A stretch of DNA of 22,497 bases, taken from NCBI RefSeq assembly GCF_047920995.1, contig NZ_JBLRWZ010000039.1, positions 1 to 22,497 on the forward strand, given 5' to 3'. Below, piece after piece: positions 1 through 5,908 of the stretch. Each line of letters starts with the position of its first letter. Positions within the stretch are counted from its first letter, which is position 1. The notes below the pieces were generated by a model. That model searched no databases. It had not been told where the DNA came from and worked only from the letters and a program-made list of their open reading frames with translations. The position numbers were made by a program, and so were the translations under genes. The stretch comes from Aliidiomarina sp047920995 (lineage in GTDB: Bacteria; Pseudomonadota; Gammaproteobacteria; Enterobacterales; Alteromonadaceae).

Positions 1-891
1 GACGGTAATTTTGGTGAACTTCTTTCGGGGCAGCATCAACCAAGCCGTTATGCCCATGTGTTTACCACTATTCAAAGTGCATTGAGTCAGAATCTGATTA
101 AGCAATATGGGGCCGATTATTGGCGCGTGGTGGTGATCGATGAGTGCCACCACATTGCCGCTATGAGCTTTACTAAGTTTGCCCATGCTATTCAGCCGCG
201 CTATTTACTTGGGCTTACTGCTACCCCTGAGCGCTCCGATGATAGAAGCATTTTCACTCACTTCGATATGCGGCCTGACGGCTCGCCGGCCGCACAGTTA
301 CGCCTTTGGCATGCGCTTGATCAGCAACTGCTGGCGCCTTTTGAATACTATGCCTGTGCCGACAATATCGATTACCGCGATGTTCCTTGGCGGCAAGCAG
401 GCGAGATTAGTGCGTTAGATGCAGTGTTAACGGGCAACCATGTGCGTGCACAAGCCATTGTGAATGCGTGGCAGGGGCTGGTGAGCAATATCGAAGAATG
501 CCGTGCTTTGGCATTCTGCGTAACCATTGCCCACGCCGAGTTTATGGTGGAAATGTTTAATAACGCGGGTATCAAAGCCGCTTTAATCACCGGCGCAGCA
601 ACGGCTACTGAGCGTGAAGGGCTGCCCCGCATGTTGCAGCGCGGCGAAATAAACGTATTGGTAACCGTTGATTTGTATAACGAAGGGGTGGATTTGCCTT
701 TTGTTGATACCTTGCTGTTGTTGCGGCCAACCCAAAGCGCCACGCTTTTTCAACAGCAAATTGGCCGTGGGCTCCGTTTGCATGAAGGCAAAGAAAGCTG
801 CTTGGTGATTGATTTTGTGGGTAATTCCACGGGTAACTTCTTGAAGAAGAACGGTATTTTAGCCGCCGCTTCGCAGCGCTTTTGCATGTAG
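1..891 (+). pseudogene. SF2 helicase core fragment of a PLDc/helicase/DUF3427 protein, broken
   Basis: The frame is open from base 1, so the 5' part (expected PLDc nuclease-like domain and Walker A) lies outside the window. Visible helicase motifs are DECHH (from base 139), LGLTATPER (about 211-234), YNEGVDLP in the C-terminal RecA domain, and QQQIGRGLR (754-777), followed by VIDFVGN. This is the ATP-dependent SF2 core of the UvrB/RAD3-like family that is usually fused to PLDc and DUF3427. The frame ends at a TAG at 889-891, soon after VIDFVGN, although the family continues for hundreds of residues. The rest of the protein resumes in another frame (837-1598). I read this as an inactivated gene with an internal deletion plus frameshift. 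The paralogue at 20733 carries the same motifs in one open frame. A single sequencing indel is less likely because roughly a hundred linker residues also seem to be missing. Confidence 0.85.
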
Positions 892-1598
892 ATGATGTAG
901 AGCAACTCAATGTTATGAGAGCCATGGGTGCCAGCCTTGGAGAGCTAGAAGTTACTGCAGAAAATAAAACGCGCTTGCTCATGTTGTGTTATCAGCTAGC
1001 TGGTGGCAGTGGTGCACTTACCATTGCAAGCGTGATGAAGCGATTGGCTGCATTACCGGAAATATGTAATGAATTAGTAGAGCTTGCTGATTACTTAGAT
1101 GCCCGCACTAGCAGAGTATATGTGCGGCTTCCGGGTTTAAGCGAAACGGCTTTGAGGTTACACAGTGCCTATAATATTCGGGAAATACTCGCCGCTATTG
1201 GTTATTACACAGAAACCACAGCATCGCCATTTCAGGCAGGTGTACTGCGGTTGAATGAGCAAAAAACTGAATTACTGTTCGTAACGCTCGACAAATCCGA
1301 GGCACTTCATGAAGGTGTGGCGTATGACGATTATGCTATAAGCCGTTCGCTGTTCCATTGGCAATCCCAAGCGACAACGCGGCCGAATACACCCACAGGT
1401 AGGCGTTACATTGAACAGGCGCAAAACGGCTGGCAATTTCAGCTCTTCGTGCGCCTCAACAAGCAAAGCCCTTATCGCGCCTGCGGTCCGGTTGATTTTG
1501 TGAGTTACCATGGCTCGCAACCAATGAACATCACATGGCAACTGCGCGAACCCCTCACCGATGAACTCTTCCAAGCCTTTTCGGTAATTCGAGGTTAA
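837..1598 (+). pseudogene. DUF3427 C-terminal part of the broken helicase gene
   Basis: The frame opens after a TAA at 834-836 and runs to TAA 1596-1598. It reads RRFAALLHVDDVEQL near its start, a segment that in intact DUF3427 helicases lies well downstream of the helicase core, then a helical linker, then DUF3427 proper: YNIREILAAIGY, YAISRSLFHWQSQ, TGRRYI, a beta-rich PVDFVSYHG, and the tail DELFQAFSVI. The domain itself looks complete. A TTG at 882 could in principle start a 238-residue protein, but I see no good ribosome binding site and no reason for this part to be made alone. The best reading is the 3' half of the gene beginning before base 1, displaced by a frameshift and deletion near 837-890. 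Its last codons are part of the 36-bp direct repeat. Confidence 0.8.
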
Positions 1599-1619
1599 AC
1601 CTCAAACACAAAGGTTTGT
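1584..1619. repeat. 36-bp direct repeat, left copy
   Basis: Bases 1584-1619 match 3171-3206 at 34 of 36 positions in the same orientation (differences at the 9th and 12th bases). The copy contains the last codons and TAA stop of the DUF3427 gene on the + strand. On the - strand it spells the C-terminal residues QTFVFEV plus a stop (1595-1597), exactly the end of the SEC-C gene whose intact copy sits at 3182. The segment also forms a small hairpin (AAACCT/AGGTTT, 1597-1617, 9-nt loop). The two copies bracket the AbiE module. They could be a target-site or attachment duplication, or a scar of homologous exchange. Confidence 0.85.
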
Positions 1620-1650
1620 GCCAACATACCAGTCTTAATGTAACACTATA

Positions 1651-1706
1651 TTGCCACAAGAACGCAACGGGTCTACACTAATGGTAATAAAAGTTACTAT
1701 TAGTGT
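1651..1706 (+). promoter_or_regulatory. Promoter and inverted-repeat operator of the AbiE operon
   Basis: A sigma70-like promoter is visible: TTGCCA at 1651-1656, a 17-nt spacer and TACACT at 1674-1679. It overlaps a 13-bp inverted repeat with one mismatch, ACACTAATGGTAA (1675-1687) and TTACTATTAGTGT (1694-1706), separated by 6 nt and ending 12 nt before the AbiEi start codon. AbiEi antitoxins of other bacteria are known to repress their own operon through inverted repeats upstream of the gene. The position over the -10 and the expected start site fits that, but binding here is inferred. Confidence 0.65.
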
Positions 1707-1718
1707 GAACCAAGTGAG

Positions 1719-2258
1719 ATGAAGCAACTCGACGCTATTCGAAAATTATCTGATTTCGACAAACAAGGTCGTTACGTTTATGCGTTGTCGGATCTCAGAA
1801 AAATTTTTCATGAAGACAGTGAAGCAAATTTGCGCGCTGGTATTAAACGGCTAATTAAAGACGGCATTTTGGTGCGGGCGAGTAATGGTATTTTTGTCTA
1901 CATGCCGGCACGTTCAAAGGGTAGTAGCACGCTAGAACTGGTGGCGCGTGCTATTCGACGCGGTGAATACAACTATGTCAGCCTTGAGTCTGCGTTGTCA
2001 GAATACGGTGCTATTTCACAAATTCCAATTGATCGGTTAACGGTAATGACCACCGGCCGTTCAGGTGAATTTAAAACGCCCTTTGGTACTATCGAATTTA
2101 CCCATACCAAGCGCGACGTTATCGATATTTTGGATAATTCCGTTGAAGTTGGTCGTCCGCTTCGGCTCGCCACGCAGGCTGCCGCCTATCGTGACTTAAA
2201 ACAGGTTGGCCGCAATCTGCATTTAGTTGATACTGAGGTATTAAATGACCATGGATAA
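1719..2258 (+). CDS. abiEi: AbiEi-family antitoxin (type IV TA system)
   Basis: 179 residues. The N-terminal 70 or so residues form a winged-helix-like unit (FHEDSEANLRAGIKRLIKDGILVRASNGIFVY), typical of AbiEi antitoxins, which bind DNA. The C-terminal part (SLESALSEYGAISQIPIDRLTVMTTGRSGEF, split here for length: SLESALSEYGA, then IDRLTVMTTGRSG) matches the transcriptional-regulator AbiEi C-terminal domain. It would neutralise the nucleotidyltransferase AbiEii encoded by the next gene and repress its own promoter at the 1675-1706 inverted repeat. The ATG at 1719 directly follows a purine-rich AAGTGAG. Its stop (2256-2258) lies inside the start of abiEii, so the two are translationally coupled. 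The length is typical. The module is bounded by direct repeats, suggesting acquisition as a unit. Confidence 0.88.
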   Translation: MKQLDAIRKLSDFDKQGRYVYALSDLRKIFHEDSEANLRAGIKRLIKDGILVRASNGIFVYMPARSKGSSTLELVARAIRRGEYNYVSLESALSEYGAISQIPIDRLTVMTTGRSGEFKTPFGTIEFTHTKRDVIDILDNSVEVGRPLRLATQAAAYRDLKQVGRNLHLVDTEVLNDHG

Positions 2259-3165
2259 GCAAAACTTTTTACAGCTTGTTGAGCGCGCCATGGCCGACCA
2301 ACATGTGAGCCATATGCGGGCCGTAGTTGAGAAAGAACTGCTGCATTACGATATTCTTTATGCACTTGAACAGGCAGGGCTGCTTGACTCTCTCGTTTTT
2401 CAAGGTGGCACGTCGCTACGCTTATGTTATGGCGGAAACCGTTTCAGTGAAGATCTAGACTTCGCTGGTGGCTATGACTTTAGTTCGTCGCAACTAGCTG
2501 AGATGAAGGCTTGTATTGAAACCTACATTGGCAATCGCTACGGCCTTGAAGTAACAGTAAAAGAACCTAACGAACTGAAGGCCGAACCCACCTACGCTGA
2601 GTTGCGAATTGAAAAATGGCAGATTGCGGTCGTAACTGCACCCGAAAACAAAAGCTTGCCAAAGCAACGCATTAAACTTGAGGTTGCGAATGTGCCGGCA
2701 TATACCAAGCAACCTTTAGCGCTGCAGGCAAACTATCAGTTTTTGCCAAGTGGCTATAGCGATTTACTTGTAATGACTGAGTCGCTAGACGAAATTATGG
2801 CAGACAAGATTGTGTCCTTAGCTGCTACCAAAAAATATACGCGAAATCGGGATATTTGGGATTTGCCATGGTTACTTCAACAAGGCGCCAAGTTAAATAC
2901 TGACTTGGTGCAGCAGAAGCTAGTTGACTATAAACTAAATGACTACGAAGCGATGTTGAACGATCTTATTCAACGCCTACCGCAGCTGGTTCAGAGTGAT
3001 AACTTCGTGAATGAAATGCAACGCTTTTTACCAACCGACGTTTATGACCGTACGTTGGGTAAAAGCAAATTTCAGGCGTATTTAAGCAATACACTTGTGA
3101 AACTGTTTACCGAAGTTCGCCGCGCATTGTTTAGTAACGGTGGGGGCAACGAATTTCGGATGTAG
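2245..3165 (+). CDS. abiEii: AbiEii-family nucleotidyltransferase toxin
   Basis: About 306 residues (ATG at 2245; the in-frame ATG at 2251 is equally possible, giving 304). The nucleotidyltransferase signature is clear: FQGGTSLRLCYGG around residues 52-64, then RFSEDLDF at 66-73, with the paired acidic residues D70 and D72 that bind metal in this fold. A later segment, DEIMADKIVSLA followed by RNRDIWDLPWLL, matches the AbiEii/AbiGii conserved region with the catalytic-site lysine and aspartate. Family toxins use NTPs to modify RNA (tRNA acceptor ends in characterised mycobacterial members), blocking translation; the target here is unknown. The gene overlaps abiEi by 14 or 8 nt. It looks complete and in frame, so the pair is probably functional. 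Confidence 0.88.
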   Translation: MTMDKQNFLQLVERAMADQHVSHMRAVVEKELLHYDILYALEQAGLLDSLVFQGGTSLRLCYGGNRFSEDLDFAGGYDFSSSQLAEMKACIETYIGNRYGLEVTVKEPNELKAEPTYAELRIEKWQIAVVTAPENKSLPKQRIKLEVANVPAYTKQPLALQANYQFLPSGYSDLLVMTESLDEIMADKIVSLAATKKYTRNRDIWDLPWLLQQGAKLNTDLVQQKLVDYKLNDYEAMLNDLIQRLPQLVQSDNFVNEMQRFLPTDVYDRTLGKSKFQAYLSNTLVKLFTEVRRALFSNGGGNEFRM

Positions 3166-3170
3166 CTTAA

Positions 3171-3206
3171 GTAATTCGTGGCTAAACCTCAAACACAAAG
3201 GTTTGT
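3171..3206. repeat. 36-bp direct repeat, right copy
   Basis: Right partner of 1584-1619 (34 of 36 identical), starting 6 bp after the abiEii stop. It contains the 3' end and stop (complement of 3182-3184) of the SEC-C gene. The + strand bases correspond to the last codons of the DUF3427 gene, out of context here. Repeat-to-repeat distance is 1587 bp. Confidence 0.85.
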
Positions 3207-4183
3207 TTAAACATGGGTTGCAGTTCCACGCTGTAAGGCGTTTCGCCTTCCGGGCTATAACGCCCAGGGGAGGCTTTCAAAAAGCCCCAATACTGCAAGA
3301 AGCGCTCAATAAAACGAATCTCAATGATATGGCTGAATGTGCGTTCAACGGTGGTGTATTGTGATTGCGGAATTAGAGGCAAGATATCTGGAAACGCAGT
3401 GGCGGTTTCTGTAGCTAACTGGTTGAGCGAGCTGTGTTTTTGGATGCGCCAAAGCATGAACACCCAAAATAGGCGTATATCGATGTGTTCACCGTAGCTA
3501 TCGAAGTATGCCCAGTTGTAGCGATTCACTGTAACCTCCAACATGGGCATAAAAAATGCGCTTAGCCCATGTTTTAAGAACTGCTTTTGCGCGTCTTTTT
3601 TTACATGGTAGTAGCCGCTACGGCGGTAAATAATGCCTGCTAACTCTGCGATAATTCGAGTGTAGTGCAGGGCGTTGAACTTGTCTTCGTTTGCACCCGC
3701 GAATTCACTGATACTGATATGCGTGGGGTAATCGGAGGTAGGTAGCTCTGGCCAAAGCTCGGAGGCTTGTTTCACAATAAAAGTGGGTAAATTCCCTTTC
3801 GACGTCGCTTTAAACTTGCCATCGTTTTCCATGGCTGCATTAATCATCAATTCCAAGTAACGCATTACGGGGCTGGTGCTGAAATCTGCGGGGGTATCTA
3901 TTTTTATGCCCTGCAGCGAATTGAACGGCGCATAGAGCCAATTCTGCATCAGGTTGGGTGAAATGCCACAGAAATCGTCAACGGGTTTGTTATTCCTGTC
4001 GTGCATCATACGCTCGGCCACTAAATTAAGCTCATCGATGGATAAATTCGGATTCATCGCAAGCGTTTGTTCTAGCGCATCACGAATTTCATTGGTTTGT
4101 TTACCAACGCTATTCATGCAACATTTTTTGAATTTTTTACCGCTACCACAAGGGCATGGGTCGTTCCTACCGAGCTGAGCCAT
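3182..4183 (-). CDS. SEC-C motif protein of unknown function
   Basis: 333 residues from the chosen ATG at 4183. The N-terminus carries a textbook SEC-C zinc-binding motif, RNDPCPCGSGKKFKKCC (residues 6-22), with ligands C10, C12, C21 and C22 (or a neighbouring Cys/His). The same motif ends SecA, where it binds zinc and contacts SecB or ribosomes. The remaining roughly 310 residues are helical, aromatic-rich, without signal peptide or membrane segment, and I do not recognise a domain. The upstream in-frame ATGs (4282, 4258) would add an unlikely hydrophobic lead before the motif; 4183 is preceded by GGAAAAG and puts the motif where the family has it. The gene converges on the AbiE module, and its last seven codons lie in the 36-bp repeat, so before the insertion it probably overlapped the helicase tail to tail. 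Confidence 0.75.
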   Translation of the reverse strand: MAQLGRNDPCPCGSGKKFKKCCMNSVGKQTNEIRDALEQTLAMNPNLSIDELNLVAERMMHDRNNKPVDDFCGISPNLMQNWLYAPFNSLQGIKIDTPADFSTSPVMRYLELMINAAMENDGKFKATSKGNLPTFIVKQASELWPELPTSDYPTHISISEFAGANEDKFNALHYTRIIAELAGIIYRRSGYYHVKKDAQKQFLKHGLSAFFMPMLEVTVNRYNWAYFDSYGEHIDIRLFWVFMLWRIQKHSSLNQLATETATAFPDILPLIPQSQYTTVERTFSHIIEIRFIERFLQYWGFLKASPGRYSPEGETPYSVELQPMFKQTFVFEV

Positions 4184-4387
4184 AAATGCTTTTCCATCAT
4201 TAGTTTCAGGCTGGCATTCTAACAAATAAACGCTAAGGTTGAGAACTGCGACACTCATTCTCTTGGTTTTGCTGGTCTCCAAAAGAAGTTAAATACGGAT
4301 AACCTTAAACGGCTTACCGGTATTAAGAACAAAGAACCTCTGAGCATGCTCATGTCCGGCACCAATCGGTCTTTGCTGTTTGCACAA

Positions 4388-4450
4388 TGAGCCATCCCCA
4401 CTTATTATTTGGCTCATATAGTGAGCCGAATATTATAGTTAATCGGCTCA
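4388..4450 (+). promoter_or_regulatory. Tandem palindromic operator array, probably of a lost fic gene
   Basis: Two palindromes of identical geometry occur 34 bp apart: TGAGCC-N17-GGCTCA at 4388-4416 and again at 4422-4450. The inner half-sites also pair with each other (GGCTCA 4411-4416 with TGAGCC 4422-4427), and the second palindrome extends to GTGAGCCGA/TCGGCTCAC (4421-4429, 4443-4451). A plausible promoter overlaps it: TTGGCT 4409-4414, a 16-nt spacer, TATTAT 4431-4436. Just downstream, in the same orientation, is a Fic-family remnant. I infer this is its autoregulatory region. The repeats are directly visible; the assignment is a guess. Confidence 0.5.
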
Positions 4451-4473
4451 CTCTCGAACCACGCGGCGGGTGA

Positions 4474-4659
4474 ATTGTATCGGGGCCTCTGCAGCGGCCT
4501 AATGTGCATTTCGAAGCGCCGCCTCGCGCTGTTATCGAACACGAGCTTGATCAGTTTATTCGTTGGTTCAACAGCCCACAGCACAGTGATATCGACCCTA
4601 TTGTGAGAGCGGGATTCGCCCACCTTTGGTTTGTTACCATCCATCATTACGTCACCTAA
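4474..4659 (+). pseudogene. Fic-family protein remnant
   Basis: The frame runs from just after a TGA (4471-4473) to TAA 4657-4659 with no usable start codon. It reads IVSGPLQRPNVHFEAPP, then a helical stretch with FIRWFN, then AHLWFVTIHHY. This is the segment of Fic AMP-transferases immediately before the catalytic loop (normally HPFxDGNGR). It stops exactly where that loop should begin, so the catalytic histidine region and everything after it are missing, as is the N-terminal half. It cannot be an active AMPylase. A 77-codon reading frame on the opposite strand (4414-4647) is a shadow of this segment. The 3' break coincides with the left arm of the inverted repeat at 4653-4697, pointing to replacement by another module. 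Confidence 0.7.
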
Positions 4660-4697
4660 TTGTCTATGTGGTGTATGATAACACCTCTAATTAGGTG
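4653..4697. promoter_or_regulatory. Nested inverted repeat, operator-like
   Basis: CACCTAATT (4653-4661) pairs perfectly with AATTAGGTG (4689-4697), and inside it GGTGT and ACACC (around 4670-4685) form a second, smaller palindrome. A TATGAT -10-like element (4674-4679) sits in the middle, and an ATG follows at 4710. The layout resembles a self-regulated toxin-antitoxin or regulator promoter, but no recognisable regulator gene follows. Confidence 0.4.
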
Positions 4698-4777
4698 GCC
4701 AAATTAACTATGCCACTACAAACCCTTCGGGTACAAAATGGAGTACGGTGCACTCTCATAGCCATAAAATTGATATA

Positions 4778-4894
4778 ATGGACGACAAATACGACTCGCA
4801 TGACGCTTTGGAACAAGCGGTTAATGCCCTCTTAGAAAAAGAGAAAAGCTTTATTGAGGACATTGAGAGAGTGTTGCTTGAGGAGTTTAAGTAA
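4778..4894 (+). CDS. Tiny acidic helical ORF, hypothetical
   Basis: 38 codons, highly charged and helical (for example LEKEKSFIEDIERVLLEEF). Its ATG overlaps, as TAATG, the stop of a preceding 22-codon frame (4710-4778, beginning MPLQTLRVQNG) that starts 12 nt after the inverted repeat at 4653-4697. The charged C-terminus resembles ends of small antitoxin-like proteins, but I recognise no family. It could be a genuine coupled pair of micro-proteins, or one small gene split by a frameshift, because the second frame stays open upstream through the first. No convincing ribosome binding site precedes 4778. The following 4895-5091 holds nothing else I can support. Confidence 0.25.
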   Translation: MDDKYDSHDALEQAVNALLEKEKSFIEDIERVLLEEFK

Positions 4895-5091
4895 GAGGTC
4901 TAGATCGTTTCCGCTGAACTCCAGCAATAAACTGACTGGTGAGTATAGCGGTGAGTGCATTGTTTTACTCAATGCGAGTATCGCATTCAAGCCTTTGAAA
5001 TATAAGGATTAGCAAGTGATAGTCAACAAGCAGATTCAGAATATCGGATAGCTATTCATAGGCTGCTTTTATAGAGTTGCCGGGGCATATC

Positions 5092-5778
5092 ATGAAACTA
5101 ATGTTTAGTATCTCAAATCAACTCGCCAAGCTATGTAAGCTCGATTTGCCAAGGCTCACTGATGCCAATGGTGAAAATCCTGGTGTCCAGCCCTTAGTAA
5201 CCAACAGTGTGCAATGCGGCTGGCAATTTCATGTTGTGCGTGATGAATTCTGCTGGTTGGTTTTTGCAATGGAATCTTACAGCCGTTACAGCGTTGTTAT
5301 GCCTTACACTTTAAAGCCCGATTGGAGCGAGATTTTAAGCGACTTTGATATGCTCTGGCTGGAGCACATGTTGGCTTGGTTCCGTATGGGCGGTTTTGTG
5401 CGAACGGATGAACAAATAGCTGAAGTTGTGCGGCAGTTCATTGCAAAGCCAACAGCCGAGTGCCATCGTAACTTGGATATGAGTATTAACGGCCACTTGG
5501 GCGATGCCAAACTTTGGTTAGAAGCCTACAAACGAGATGTTAAACCACGCTTTTTTGATAGCAAGCACGCCTGGCGCTTTTGTGAAATGCTTAATCAGGA
5601 AACCAAACGAGTGAGTAAACAACGCCGCAAAGGTGCCGAGTTTGTGCCGTTTGAACGGTTTCTAGATGACAGTTTATATCGCTATGCGAAGGGGCTCTGT
5701 AATGTGCCAATCTCTGGCACCAAAGAAGGCGATTTTCCGAACCCTCATAAGCAAGGGCCGGACTTGCGGCTGATTTGA
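5092..5778 (+). CDS. DUF6933-like hypothetical protein
   Basis: 228 residues from the ATG at 5092, preceded by GGGG at 5082-5085; a TTG 15 bases earlier is in frame but has no ribosome binding site. The N-terminus (MKLMFSISNQLAKLCKL), then VTNSVQCGWQFHVV, then CWLVFAMESYSRYSVVMPY, fits the pattern I associate with DUF6933: a small alpha/beta unit with a lysine-rich first strand and helix and an 'S/T-x-Y-S-hydrophobic' strand. I hold this weakly. The C-terminal half is basic and rich in Trp/Arg (KRVSKQRRKGAEF). There is no signal peptide or membrane segment and no catalytic motif I can name. After its TGA the same frame continues into an orphan DUF3427 tail (5779-5862), so the gene sits at a recombination joint. 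Function unknown. Confidence 0.6.
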   Translation: MKLMFSISNQLAKLCKLDLPRLTDANGENPGVQPLVTNSVQCGWQFHVVRDEFCWLVFAMESYSRYSVVMPYTLKPDWSEILSDFDMLWLEHMLAWFRMGGFVRTDEQIAEVVRQFIAKPTAECHRNLDMSINGHLGDAKLWLEAYKRDVKPRFFDSKHAWRFCEMLNQETKRVSKQRRKGAEFVPFERFLDDSLYRYAKGLCNVPISGTKEGDFPNPHKQGPDLRLI

Positions 5779-5862
5779 TTTCAGGATCATGCCGAATGGT
5801 GGAGGCTGCAACAACCTTTGCCCGATGAGTTGTTTCAGGCGTTCTCGGTGATAGGTGCCTAA
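5779..5862 (+). pseudogene. Orphan C-terminus of a second DUF3427 helicase gene
   Basis: The + strand frame after TGA 5776-5778 reads FQDHAEWWRLQQPLPDELFQAFSVIGA and stops at TAA 5860-5862. The segment PLPDELFQAFSVI is nearly identical to the end of the left-edge gene (PLTDELFQAFSVIRG), and the upstream W-x-L pattern fits the same beta strand. At the DNA level the two tails differ at many synonymous positions, so this is not a recent copy of 1550-1598 but the tail of another, diverged allele. Nothing of the remaining protein is present upstream, and there is no start codon. It marks a boundary where foreign sequence was joined to a helicase 3' end. Confidence 0.7.
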
Positions 5863-5865
5863 TAA

Positions 5866-5887
5866 CTGAAAGCGCGAGCTCTTTCAG
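5866..5887. terminator. Hairpin between convergent ends
   Basis: CTGAAAG (5866-5872) and CTTTCAG (5881-5887) form a perfect 7-bp stem with an 8-nt loop. It lies 3 bp after the DUF3427 tail stop and 21 bp beyond the hipA stop on the other strand. No T-run follows on either strand, so it is at best a weak or bidirectional terminator. Confidence 0.35.
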
Positions 5888-5908
5888 GTGTTTAGGAGTT
5901 CTTTAAAC

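Noticed and set aside
1597..1617. Hairpin in the 36-bp repeat as a strong bidirectional terminator
   Set aside because: The stem is only 6 bp, AT-rich and not followed by a T-run on either strand; I treat it as part of the repeat.
4223..4390. Open + strand frame containing LKRLTGIKNKEPLSMLMSG
   Set aside because: It looks protein-like but overlaps the SEC-C gene's 5' end, has no plausible start codon, and I cannot match it to a family.
4414..4647. 77-codon reading frame on the - strand
   Set aside because: It lies antisense to the Fic-like segment, which matches a known family on the + strand; the - strand product resembles nothing.
4957..4975. GCATTG/CAATGC inverted repeat
   Set aside because: Only 6 bp and isolated; expected by chance in a gap of this size.
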